A stretch of DNA of 64,000 nt from Deltaproteobacteria bacterium (GTDB lineage Bacteria; Myxococcota_C; UBA6777): NCBI GenBank assembly GCA_002731275.1, contig PCBK01000033.1, positions 65,198 to 129,197 on the forward strand, written 5' to 3'. Below the pieces are notes generated by a model, which worked only from the letters and a program-made list of their open reading frames with translations, had not been told where the DNA came from and made no database searches. The position numbers and the translations under genes were made by a program. Numbering within the stretch: the first letter of the stretch is position 1; each line of letters starts with the position of its first letter. Positions 8,696 to 16,525 of this stretch are shown here, piece by piece.

Positions 8696-10594
8696 ATGAA
8701 CATAGCCAAAAAAAACCAAGTGAGTCGACAAACATCATCAGACCCAGCAACAGAGCTGCCTTCCATCAGCAGTCAGAGCTCCCACCTCAACATCCGATTT
8801 GATGAAGTGGAGATGCTCACCAACGCTGGCATGTGGATGCTCGATCTACACAACATGTTGTTCCATGCTTCGGAGAGAACAAACAAGTTGTTGGGTACCA
8901 ACGCTCCTCACAACACGATCGAATACTACCTACAAAACGTTCACCCTGAAGATCGCAAACGCATCCACGCCTCATATCAAGCAAGTACTCTCCCCAAACA
9001 GAACTATGTCTCCGAAACCTTTCGTGTCCATATCTCCGGACAAGAGACTATCCTCAAAAGCAGAATCAAGCTGGATCTCGACAACGAAGGCAAGATCTCT
9101 CGATTGTTTGGCACACTCGAAGACGTCACAAACGTCCAAAAAACGGAGCGCCTGCAAAACGAACTGATCTCCATCGTCAGCCACGAACTACGAACCCCCT
9201 TGACGTCGATCAAAGGTTCGATCGGGTTGTTGCTCGGTGGGATTGGAGGTAGCCTTCCAGCCCAAGCGACGAAGCTCCTTAAACTCGCGAGTAACAACAC
9301 AGAGAGGCTGCTCGCGTTGGTCAACGACCTGCTGGATCTGGAGAAGATCGAAGCTGGAAAGATCGCTTTTGATATCAAAGCAGTACACCTCAACGAATTG
9401 ATCGAGAAGGCCATCGAAGAGAACGAGGGCTTTGGTCAACAATTCAACGTCTCGTTCAATCTCGAAAGCACAAAGAAGACATACATCTGGGCCGATCCTG
9501 CGCGTCTGATACAAGTGATCAACAACTTGCTCTCCAACGCTGCAAAATTCTCTCCCACACAGGGACACGTCGACATCAAAATAGAGACCACGGAGAACAT
9601 CGCGACGGTCATGATCCTCGACCGTGGTCCAGGCGTTCCAAAGTCATTTCGTCAAAAGATCTTCGAAAAGTTCACACAAGTGGAGAAGTCTTCCACACGA
9701 AAAAGAGAGGGCACAGGGTTGGGCTTGAGCATCTCTCGCGCCCTGATCGAAAAACAATCGGGCACCTTAGAGTATGCGCCAAGAGAGGGAGGTGGGAGCT
9801 GCTTTCACTTCTCTTTACCTCTCGCACCTCTTCCAGTCCAAGAGAAGACCCTCGTCGTCCAAGATCGCCGCGTGCTGATTATCGAAGACAACGAAGACGT
9901 CTCCCACTTACTTCAGCACCAATTAAAGCGCGCAAAGATGAAGGTCGATCTCGCGACAACGGCAGACGAAGCAAAAGATATACTCCGTGGCAACGACACC
10001 CCCTACGATATCATCCTTCTCGATATCCACCTCGCAGGCGAAGATGGCATTACACTGTTTAAGGAGATGAGAGATGAAGGTCGCCTACGCCGCACCCCCG
10101 TTCTCATCCTCTCAGCGAGCGCTGATGTCGTCAAAAACCAATACAAAAATACAAACGAAGACCTGACAGGGATCGCGGAGTGGCTTCAAAAACCCATTGG
10201 CGGAAAGCTATTGAGGCTTAAAGTGCAAGAAACCATTGAGCGTAACAACCTCCCCAAAGTACTGCACATCGAAAAAAATCTCGACAACCAACAGACCGTC
10301 GCGATCTCTCTTCAAAAAGAAGCCAACGTCGTGTTCTCCTCAAACCCCGTACAAGCGAGGAAGATGATCGAGCACTACGACTTCGACTTTGTCTTGCTAA
10401 ACTACGACAAACGAGACACAAACAGTCGCCAACTCCTCGGAGAGCTGCGCTCGCTCCTTCCCACTTCGCAGGTGATCTTGTTATCAGAACACAATCTCGA
10501 CGAACCGACCACACAACAAGCGGACGCGGTGTTATCGATGTCAGACCTCAAAAACGACAACCTGATGGACTATATCCGCACAGCGTTAATCTAG
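8696..10594 (+). CDS. Hybrid sensor histidine kinase (PAS-HisKA-HATPase-REC-pseudoREC)
   Basis: 632-residue soluble hybrid kinase with no transmembrane helices. A PAS-like sensor occupies ~35-145 (VHPEDRKRIHASYQ and a LFGTLEDVTN exit). The HisKA helix carries phospho-acceptor His163 in VSHELRTPLTSIKG. The ATPase domain shows NNLLSNAAKFSP (N box), DRGPGVP (G1) and GTGLGLSIS (G2). A receiver at ~391-512 has acceptor Asp443 in ILLDIH and Lys499. A second receiver-like domain at ~520-632 has Asn569 where the Asp should be, so it probably cannot be phosphorylated. No cognate response regulator with an output domain is adjacent, so partner and signal are unknown; a cytoplasmic ligand or redox cue sensed by PAS is possible. 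The ribosome site is weak. Confidence 0.9.
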   Translation: MNIAKKNQVSRQTSSDPATELPSISSQSSHLNIRFDEVEMLTNAGMWMLDLHNMLFHASERTNKLLGTNAPHNTIEYYLQNVHPEDRKRIHASYQASTLPKQNYVSETFRVHISGQETILKSRIKLDLDNEGKISRLFGTLEDVTNVQKTERLQNELISIVSHELRTPLTSIKGSIGLLLGGIGGSLPAQATKLLKLASNNTERLLALVNDLLDLEKIEAGKIAFDIKAVHLNELIEKAIEENEGFGQQFNVSFNLESTKKTYIWADPARLIQVINNLLSNAAKFSPTQGHVDIKIETTENIATVMILDRGPGVPKSFRQKIFEKFTQVEKSSTRKREGTGLGLSISRALIEKQSGTLEYAPREGGGSCFHFSLPLAPLPVQEKTLVVQDRRVLIIEDNEDVSHLLQHQLKRAKMKVDLATTADEAKDILRGNDTPYDIILLDIHLAGEDGITLFKEMRDEGRLRRTPVLILSASADVVKNQYKNTNEDLTGIAEWLQKPIGGKLLRLKVQETIERNNLPKVLHIEKNLDNQQTVAISLQKEANVVFSSNPVQARKMIEHYDFDFVLLNYDKRDTNSRQLLGELRSLLPTSQVILLSEHNLDEPTTQQADAVLSMSDLKNDNLMDYIRTALI

Positions 10595-10618
10595 CCCTTA
10601 CCAAGTCGTCAACGGAAT

Positions 10619-11599
10619 CTACAGAGGAAAGATCGCCAGATTTGTCAGCTTGAGCTCGTGATCGGACCAGCGGCGTTTGTAGTCCATAGCCATCCCCAGA
10701 TCGTAATTCTCGATCCCCTCATCGGCCAAGCGCTTGATCATCTCCCACTGCACCAGATGCCCAAGACTCAGAGAGGACAGTTCCTGATCGTAGCTGAGCT
10801 GAAATCCCCTGTAGACCTGTCCAATGATCCCACCGAAGACGTACGCCACGTCTTTGTCTCCTTGACGGGCAAACAAGACACGCAATGCTCCCTTCTTTGC
10901 GAGACGCTCCATGAGCATCGTATAAAACTTGACGTAACGAGGCATCGAAAAGATGCTGCTCTCCTGTTGAAACTTCCACGAGCGCTGTTCAATCTCCCAT
11001 ATACGCTGGTAGAGAGCGTCAGCGGAGAGATCATCTCGACACCACTCAAAGGTAATGCCAGCGGCATTTGCCTGTTTCTCTGCGCGTCGTAAGTTGTTGC
11101 GAAATTTGGACGTTCGCTTGGCCAAAAACGCATCGCTCCCCCCAGATAGATCTGCCTGCATGCAGTGCGTCCCCTCAAAGGTCTCGACGTAGTAATGACG
11201 GGCAATCCGATCCATCAAAGGAGCCCACCAAGGCGAAGAGACAGGAATCCCTGAGAGCAAAGTCAGCTGCCATGTCCCTCGCAATTCATCGAGGGCCTGA
11301 AGTAGCAAGGCACAACTATCATCAAAGGATGCACCGATCATAGGGCATCCAAACCCCCATGCAAATTCAAGCGGTTGGAGCACCCTCTCAAAAGAAGACA
11401 AAGGCCCACAGCAGAGCCCCAGCCATGCGCGATCAGATCTTCTAATGACAGGTTCACGCGAGTCGTGTAGGGTGTGGTGTGCGGCAAGGAGCCAATCACT
11501 GCTCGAACAAAAAGCAGCGATGTCATTGGTACGAAGCACATCCCGATCAAACGAATCGACGAGTGCTTCCCATTCAGCAAGTGAAAGTGCCTGATACAC
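10619..11599 (-). CDS. BioF2-like GNAT-family acyltransferase (Acetyltransf_6)
   Basis: 326-residue protein. Its C-terminal two thirds match the FemAB-like GNAT fold often called CelD/BcsL or BioF2-like: a basic KRTSKFRNNLRRAEKQA helix at ~147-163, then FARQGDKDVAYVFGGIIG and the LGHLVQWEMIKRLADEGIENYDLG acceptor region. It probably transfers an acyl or aminoacyl group in envelope or polysaccharide work; the substrate cannot be told. The start is GTG at 11599 with AAAGG eight bases upstream. It is convergent with the hybrid kinase (24-base gap) and divergent from thiE (50-base gap), so it is likely its own transcription unit. The family call is fairly firm, the function open. Confidence 0.75.
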   Translation of the reverse strand: MYQALSLAEWEALVDSFDRDVLRTNDIAAFCSSSDWLLAAHHTLHDSREPVIRRSDRAWLGLCCGPLSSFERVLQPLEFAWGFGCPMIGASFDDSCALLLQALDELRGTWQLTLLSGIPVSSPWWAPLMDRIARHYYVETFEGTHCMQADLSGGSDAFLAKRTSKFRNNLRRAEKQANAAGITFEWCRDDLSADALYQRIWEIEQRSWKFQQESSIFSMPRYVKFYTMLMERLAKKGALRVLFARQGDKDVAYVFGGIIGQVYRGFQLSYDQELSSLSLGHLVQWEMIKRLADEGIENYDLGMAMDYKRRWSDHELKLTNLAIFPL

Positions 11600-11649
11600 A
11601 GAGTATGCCTTTCATTGGATTGATTTGCATTCTAAAGGGAGCGATTTAC

Positions 11650-12318
11650 ATGAACAATCATACTACATCCAGCCCCTCAGGTAGAACGAAGGGCAGCGCG
11701 CTTGATCTGTCTCTTTACTACGTACTCGATCTTCCTGCATCAAGAGAACCGTTGTATCTGGCTGAGTCGGCTATCGAAGGGGGCGTCACAGCCATACAAC
11801 TGCGAGGGAAGCGAGAAAGCGCAGCCTCACTCTACCAATTCGCACAACAACTGCAACCACTTTTGCAACAAAAAGGCGTGGCCCTGATCATCAACGACAG
11901 GTTGGATGTGGCGCTCGCAGTGGGTGCAGACGGTGTTCACCTTGGAAAGGATGACCTCCCCCTCACAGAAGCCCGCCGCCTTGCGCCCTCCTTGCATATC
12001 GGGGTCTCTTGCTATGACGACCTCCAGAGAGCCAAGGATGCTGTACATGGTGACGCTGACTACATCGCATTTGGTGCGTTTTATGTAAGCGAGAGTAAGC
12101 CAGAGGCGACGCCTGTCTCGATAGATATTTTGCCCCAAGCCAAGGCCTTGGGCTGTCCGATCGTCGCCATTGGCGGCATTACCCCCGAGAAGAGCGAGCC
12201 ACTGTGGCGTGCAGGCGTTGACGGTGTTGCGGTGATCTCCGCGATCCAAAACGCAGAAGCCCCAGACGCTGCAGCACGTTCATTCCGAAAAGTGATGCAA
12301 AAGGCGCGCTTCTCTTGA
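11650..12318 (+). CDS. thiE: Thiamine-phosphate synthase
   Basis: 222-residue TIM-barrel enzyme joining the HMP-diphosphate and THZ-phosphate moieties to thiamine phosphate. Diagnostic segments are GVTAIQLRGK, INDRLDVALAVGADGVHLG (diphosphate and Mg binding), GAFYVSESKPEA and AIGGI. The family's usual FGP(I/V)FPTxTK loop is replaced by FGAFYVSESKPEA, a known type of variation. The start at 11650 is set by AAAGGGAG about 8 bases upstream; reading on to an earlier start would run into the divergent neighbour. No TPP riboswitch fits in the 50-base upstream gap, and no other thi genes are nearby. Confidence 0.92.
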   Translation: MNNHTTSSPSGRTKGSALDLSLYYVLDLPASREPLYLAESAIEGGVTAIQLRGKRESAASLYQFAQQLQPLLQQKGVALIINDRLDVALAVGADGVHLGKDDLPLTEARRLAPSLHIGVSCYDDLQRAKDAVHGDADYIAFGAFYVSESKPEATPVSIDILPQAKALGCPIVAIGGITPEKSEPLWRAGVDGVAVISAIQNAEAPDAAARSFRKVMQKARFS

Positions 12319-12342
12319 CAACAACGCCAAGACAATTATTAT
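12315..12342 (+). promoter_or_regulatory. Promoter of the ferredoxin genes
   Basis: TTGACA (12315-12320) and TATTAT (12337-12342) with a 16-base spacer. The -35 box overlaps the thiE stop codon. It would drive the two ferredoxins and possibly the pnt genes beyond. Confidence 0.55.
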
Positions 12343-12344
12343 GC

Positions 12345-12388
12345 AACGAAGTAATCTTCGTTGTTCCCCGAGCCTACATCACGTGATG
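12345..12388 (+). promoter_or_regulatory. Two palindromes in the ferredoxin leader, possible operators
   Basis: Immediately downstream of the promoter lie AACGAAG-TAAT-CTTCGTT (12345-12362, perfect 7-base arms) and CATCACGTGATG (12377-12388, perfect 12-base palindrome). Their position between the -10 box and the ribosome site suits binding of a dimeric repressor or a leader hairpin. A second -10-like TATACT sits at 12401-12406. The regulator is unknown. Confidence 0.35.
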
Positions 12389-12420
12389 GGGCGCAGTTAC
12401 TATACTTGAGGAGAATGTTC

Positions 12421-12714
12421 ATGAGCTACATCATTGCTGAACCGTGCGTGAGCGTTTGTGATACAGCATGTGTTGATGTCTGTCCTGTTGACTGTATTCA
12501 CGGACCTATCGATAAAGAAGGACGCGGAGAAGAAGTCAAAGGCATGTCCGATGAGGACAAAAACGGTAAACAACTTTATATCGATCCAGACGAGTGCATC
12601 GATTGTGGAGCATGTGAGCCTGAGTGCCCAGTCCAAGCGATCTTTGAAGAGAGCGAAGTTCCCTCCGAATGGAAAGACTTCGTCAAGAAAAACTACGACT
12701 TCTTCGGTAGATAA
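12421..12714 (+). CDS. 7Fe/8Fe-type ferredoxin, first of a tandem pair
   Basis: 97-residue low-potential ferredoxin. The N-terminal segment [19 protein letters not shown] gives the C-x7-C-x3-CP ligands of cluster one with an additional Cys exactly midway. The second cluster motif is [13 protein letters not shown]. Between them lies a short charged insertion ([11 protein letters not shown]), and the C-terminus is the usual acidic/aromatic tail. The start at 12421 is fixed by GAGGAG 7 bases upstream. It is followed after 26 bases by a paralogue. A role in cytoplasmic electron transfer is certain by family; the partner enzyme is not visible. Confidence 0.9.
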   Translation: MSYIIAEPCVSVCDTACVDVCPVDCIHGPIDKEGRGEEVKGMSDEDKNGKQLYIDPDECIDCGACEPECPVQAIFEESEVPSEWKDFVKKNYDFFGR

Positions 12715-12740
12715 GGCCTATCCCCAACCAGGATCCTTCC

Positions 12741-13031
12741 ATGACCTATATCATCGCAGATCCATGTGTGGGTACTTGTGATACGGCCTGCCTCGACGTT
12801 TGTCCGGTAGATTGTATTCACGGCCCCCTATACACAGACCGAGCCGGTGCAGAGCTCCGGGACATCAAGCAACGTGAAGGGCACCAACTCTACATCGACC
12901 CAGACGAATGTATCGACTGTGGCGCGTGTGAGCCTGAGTGCCCTGTTGACGCGATCTTTGAAGAGAGTGACGTCCCTGAAAAGTGGAAACATTTCATAGA
13001 AAAAAATGCTGCTTTCTTTCAAAAGGATTGA
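12741..13031 (+). CDS. 7Fe/8Fe-type ferredoxin, second of a tandem pair
   Basis: 96-residue paralogue of the preceding ferredoxin, with the same ligand pattern [19 protein letters not shown] and [16 protein letters not shown]. The central insertion differs ([17 protein letters not shown]), and both proteins end in a similar EWKDF / KWKHF tail. The conserved core and diverged insertion suggest an old tandem duplication with possible specialisation towards different partners or potentials. Probably co-transcribed with the first ferredoxin. The gap to pntAA is 129 bases, so linkage with the transhydrogenase is possible but unproven. Confidence 0.9.
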   Translation: MTYIIADPCVGTCDTACLDVCPVDCIHGPLYTDRAGAELRDIKQREGHQLYIDPDECIDCGACEPECPVDAIFEESDVPEKWKHFIEKNAAFFQKD

Positions 13032-13160
13032 TCTCCTTCCCCTCGCTCCCCATCCTCATACACAGTTCCTTCTACACGCACCTCCTGGCGCGTGAATCAA
13101 CCCATCTCACAACTATATATCCGATTGCTTTCACCCCAGGTGATATACAGGAGCGACATC

Positions 13161-14408
13161 ATGTCGATCATTTTTGTTCCTAAAGAAGTTACGCCTGACG
13201 AGACACGCGTCGCGGCCACTCCAGAGACTGTTAAGCAGCTCGTTAAGCGCGGATTTCGTGTCCTTGTCCAACATGACGCGGGAAAAGGTTCCTTTCACTC
13301 CGACAACGACTACATCGACGCAGGCGCCGAGATTTGTCGCGAAGTCGAAGAAGGGTACAAGACCGCAGACGTCTTGTTGAAATTTCACGCCCCACAAGAG
13401 CACCCAGACTTCGGAAAACACGAGGTCTCTATGCTCAAAAAAGGCGCACTTGTCATCTCATTCTTGTGGCCCTTGCAAGAACACGAAGATGTCAAACGAC
13501 TCCAATCACACAACGTCACCAGCTTCGCGATGGATCAAATCCCCAGGATCTCGCGCGCACAAGACATGGACGCGCTCAGCTCACAGAGCAACATCGCCGG
13601 TTACAAAGCAGCCTTGATGGCAGCAGAAGCCCTGCCCAAACTGCTCCCCCTGATGATGACCGCAGCGGGAACCATCAAGCCCGCCAAGATCGTGATCATG
13701 GGCGCTGGCGTCGCCGGTCTTCAGGCCATCGCGACAGCCAAACGACTCGGCGCAGTTGTCGAAGTCTCGGACATCCGCCCCGCTGTCAAAGAGCAAGTCC
13801 AGAGCCTCGGCGCCAAATTCATCGAAGTCGAGAGCGACGAAGCCCTCGAAGATGAAGGCGGATACGCCAAAGAAGTCTCCAAAGACTTCCTGCAAAAACA
13901 ACAAGAAGTCGTCCGTCAACACGTCGTCGCTGCAGACGCGGTGATCACCACAGCGCTCGTCCCCGGAAAGCGCGCGCCTGTCCTGATCACCAAAGATATG
14001 GTCGAAGAGATGAAGCCCGGCAGCGTCATCGTCGACCTCGCAGCAGAGCAAGGCGGAAACTGCGAAGTCACAACGCTCAACCGACAGATCGTCCACAACG
14101 GCGTCATGGTCATCGGACACGCACAGCTCGCAGCCAAACTCCCCAAAGATGCTTCGGAGATGTACGCACGCAACATCCTCACTGTGCTCAAACACCTCTT
14201 CGACAAAGAGGCCAACTTGACACTCGACTTTGAAGACGAGATCACCGCAGGCTCGATCGTCACACATGACGGAGAGATCGTCTCTGCCCGTGTCCGTGAA
14301 GCGATGGAACTACCAGAACTAAAAAAAGAAGAAGCTCCCTCTGAAGATGAGTCTTCCACAGACGAAACAGACGGCAAAGCGTCCGAAGATGCTTCGAAGA
14401 AATCATAG
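13161..14408 (+). CDS. pntAA: NAD(P) transhydrogenase subunit alpha, part 1 (NAD-binding)
   Basis: 415-residue soluble dI subunit of the proton-translocating transhydrogenase, which passes hydride between NADH and NADP+ using the proton gradient. The N-terminus (VPKEVTPDETRVAATPETV) and the Rossmann stretch MGAGVAGLQAIATAKRLGA are characteristic, as are the SNIAGYKAA and DLAAEQGGNCEVT segments near the NAD site. The last ~25 residues are an acidic Ser/Glu/Asp-rich tail not needed for the fold. AGGAG at 13149-13153 fixes the start. It is the first gene of the split three-gene version of the enzyme (pntAA-pntAB-pntB), as in many alphaproteobacteria, rather than the two-gene E. coli form. Confidence 0.93.
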   Translation: MSIIFVPKEVTPDETRVAATPETVKQLVKRGFRVLVQHDAGKGSFHSDNDYIDAGAEICREVEEGYKTADVLLKFHAPQEHPDFGKHEVSMLKKGALVISFLWPLQEHEDVKRLQSHNVTSFAMDQIPRISRAQDMDALSSQSNIAGYKAALMAAEALPKLLPLMMTAAGTIKPAKIVIMGAGVAGLQAIATAKRLGAVVEVSDIRPAVKEQVQSLGAKFIEVESDEALEDEGGYAKEVSKDFLQKQQEVVRQHVVAADAVITTALVPGKRAPVLITKDMVEEMKPGSVIVDLAAEQGGNCEVTTLNRQIVHNGVMVIGHAQLAAKLPKDASEMYARNILTVLKHLFDKEANLTLDFEDEITAGSIVTHDGEIVSARVREAMELPELKKEEAPSEDESSTDETDGKASEDASKKS

Positions 14409-14470
14409 ACAATCACACCACTTTGTCCCTGCTCCCTCGCACACAAAGTGACGTACTTTTGGAGTTATCC

Positions 14471-15040
14471 ATGCAAGACATGACACCCAAGATAACAACA
14501 CTCTTTCTCGGAGTGATCGGGCTCTTCTCGGTGCTTTTCATGACACCGACATTGCACACAGCCCACGCTGACACTGCAAAGAGCCGCCCTGCAACCACGA
14601 CAACAAAGACACAAGCCCCTCCAACACGCGCGAAGACCACAAAAGCCGCGAAGACCACAAAAGCCGCGAAGACCACAAAAGCCGCGAAGACTACAAAAGC
14701 CGCGAAGACTACAAAAGCCGCGAAGACCACAAAAGCCAAAGGCAAGAGCAATGAAAGTCAAATGCCTTCATTTCTCTTTGGTTTGTATGTCTTTTTGCTC
14801 GCGGTCTTTGTCGGCTTTGAGTTGATTACCAAGGTCCCCCCTACACTGCACACACCGCTGATGTCGGGTGCAAACGCGATTTCTGGGATCACAATCGTCG
14901 GTGCGCTTTACTGCGCACGTTCAAGTCAATTTACAGCTGCGAAGATCCTCGGTCTCTTTGCGGTCATCTGCGCCATGATCAACGTCGTCGGGGGCTTCCT
15001 CGTCACAGATCGCATGTTGCAGATGTTCAAAAAACGATAA
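14471..15040 (+). CDS. pntAB: NAD(P) transhydrogenase subunit alpha, part 2, with exported-looking repeat extension
   Basis: 189 residues, clearly longer than the usual ~100-140. The C-terminal ~95 residues are the normal membrane subunit: FLFGLYVFLLAVFVGFELI, then PPTLHTPLMSGANAISGITIVGAL and a last helix ending VTDRMLQMFKK. In front sits an unusual addition: a signal-peptide-like segment (residues 1-34, ending AHAD), a Thr/Pro/Lys stretch, and six copies of KTTKAA/K. The join is in frame with no sign of a frameshift, and GGAG lies 6 bases before the ATG. If the first segment is a cleaved signal, the repeat region would face the periplasm. Co-transcribed with pntAA and pntB (15-base gap to pntB). 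Confidence 0.85.
   Translation: MQDMTPKITTLFLGVIGLFSVLFMTPTLHTAHADTAKSRPATTTTKTQAPPTRAKTTKAAKTTKAAKTTKAAKTTKAAKTTKAAKTTKAKGKSNESQMPSFLFGLYVFLLAVFVGFELITKVPPTLHTPLMSGANAISGITIVGALYCARSSQFTAAKILGLFAVICAMINVVGGFLVTDRMLQMFKKR
14633..14740 (+). repeat. 18-bp tandem repeat, six copies, inside pntAB
   Basis: Six uninterrupted copies of AAGACCACAAAAGCCGCG, encoding KTTKAA. Copies 4 and 5 carry the same silent C-to-T change (ACC to ACT), and the last ends AAA instead of GCG. The near-identity at the DNA level suggests recent expansion and a potential for copy-number variation between strains. Confidence 0.95.
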
Positions 15041-15055
15041 GAAGGGACACATACA

Positions 15056-16492
15056 ATGACTTGGATACATTTGTCTTATATGTTGGCTTCGGTCATCTTT
15101 ATTTTGGGGATCAAACGTCTCTCCTCTGTTAAGACCGCACGCCAAGGGAATATCATGGCCTCCGTCGCCATGCTCATCGCCATCGCGACGACCCTGATCG
15201 AGCTGCGACTCTTTCAAACGCCCTTTGATTTTGGGCTGATCATCATCGGTATCATCGTCGGTACAGCGATCGGAGCCTGGATGGCGCTCAAAGTCGAAAT
15301 GACTGAAATGCCCCAAATGGTCGCGATGTTTAACGGACTTGGTGGTGGCGCTTCTTTGCTCGTCGCCCTCTCCTACTTTTGGGAGAAACTGCTAGAATCC
15401 CCAGCAAACGCCAACCTCGCGCCCTACCAGGTGCTCGGGACAGACGGCGCCATCTCGATGCTCTTGTCCATCTTGATCGGTGGCGTCACGCTGACAGGTT
15501 CGGTGATCGCATACGGAAAACTGCAAGGGGTCAAATGGGTTCCCGACAAACCCGTGCTGTTCCCCGGTCGCCACGCGCTCAACGCCGCCCTCTTTTTCGG
15601 TTCCTTTGGGCTCGGTTACCTGACCTTCTTCGGTAGCACATCAAGCGCGTCGATGATCATCTTCCTGCTCTTGATGTCCATCGTCTGCTTGATCCTCGGT
15701 GTGTTGCTCGTCGTCTCGATCGGTGGTGCCGATATGCCCGTCGTCATCTCTCTGCTCAACTCCTACTCAGGACTCGCAGCCGCGATGACAGGTTTTATCA
15801 TCAGCAACAACGTCTTGATCATCAGTGGTTCGCTCGTCGGAGCCTCAGGTATCATCCTGACCAACATTATGTGCAAAGCGATGAACCGTTCACTCACCAA
15901 CGTCCTCTTCGGTGGCTTTGGTGGAGAAGACTCTGGCTCTGCTGACAACCGCGAATACTCCTCGATCAAAAGCACAGGTGCAGAAGAGGTCGCGATGGTT
16001 CTCGACGCTTGCACCTCTGTGATCGTTGTCCCTGGATACGGAATGGCCGTTGCCCAAGCACAACACGCAGTCAGAGAGCTCGGCGACTTGCTCCAAAAAC
16101 GTGGATGCTCCGTCAAATACGCAATCCACCCCGTCGCAGGTAGGATGCCTGGACACATGAACGTCCTCCTCGCAGAGGCGAGCATCCCCTACGAACAACT
16201 CGTTGAAATGGACGATATCAACAGCGAATTCAAGAACACGGATATGGCGATCATTTTGGGCGCCAACGATGTCGTCAACCCCGACGCGCTCGACAAAAAG
16301 GACAGCCCGATTTACGGAATGCCCATCCTCCACGTGCACGAAGCCAAGTCCGTTGTCGTGATCAAACGAAGCCTCTCACCAGGATTCGCCAAGATCCGTA
16401 ACCCACTGTTCGAAGCGCCTAACGCGATGATGTTCTTTAGTGATGGCCGCAAAGCCATAGAAGACCTCGTACGGGAAGTCAAAGACCTCTAA
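15056..16492 (+). CDS. pntB: NAD(P) transhydrogenase subunit beta
   Basis: 478-residue membrane subunit: about nine transmembrane helices (residues ~1-265) forming the proton channel, a linker, and the cytoplasmic NADP(H)-binding dIII domain at ~290-478. dIII shows VPGYGMAVAQAQHAVREL, the HPVAGRMPGHMNVLLAEA segment and MAIILGANDVVNPDA, all diagnostic. Length and order match other PntB proteins. It closes the pntAA-pntAB-pntB unit; GAAGGG precedes the start. The downstream gene is convergent with only 33 bases between, and no terminator stem is visible there. Confidence 0.95.
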   Translation: MTWIHLSYMLASVIFILGIKRLSSVKTARQGNIMASVAMLIAIATTLIELRLFQTPFDFGLIIIGIIVGTAIGAWMALKVEMTEMPQMVAMFNGLGGGASLLVALSYFWEKLLESPANANLAPYQVLGTDGAISMLLSILIGGVTLTGSVIAYGKLQGVKWVPDKPVLFPGRHALNAALFFGSFGLGYLTFFGSTSSASMIIFLLLMSIVCLILGVLLVVSIGGADMPVVISLLNSYSGLAAAMTGFIISNNVLIISGSLVGASGIILTNIMCKAMNRSLTNVLFGGFGGEDSGSADNREYSSIKSTGAEEVAMVLDACTSVIVVPGYGMAVAQAQHAVRELGDLLQKRGCSVKYAIHPVAGRMPGHMNVLLAEASIPYEQLVEMDDINSEFKNTDMAIILGANDVVNPDALDKKDSPIYGMPILHVHEAKSVVVIKRSLSPGFAKIRNPLFEAPNAMMFFSDGRKAIEDLVREVKDL

Positions 16493-16525
16493 TCCCCTCC
16501 CCTCACAGTTTCCCCCCAAAGCAGC

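Noticed and set aside
11600..11649. Possible TPP riboswitch before thiE
   Set aside because: Only 50 bases are available and the CUGAGA and ACCUGA-type cores are absent.
13581..14267. Long open frame antisense to pntAA
   Set aside because: Mirror of a strongly biased real gene; the protein is composed of repetitive Asp/Val/Phe and matches nothing.
14633..14740. Regular 18-base repeats as a CRISPR array
   Set aside because: Units are directly adjacent without spacers and lie in frame in pntAB.
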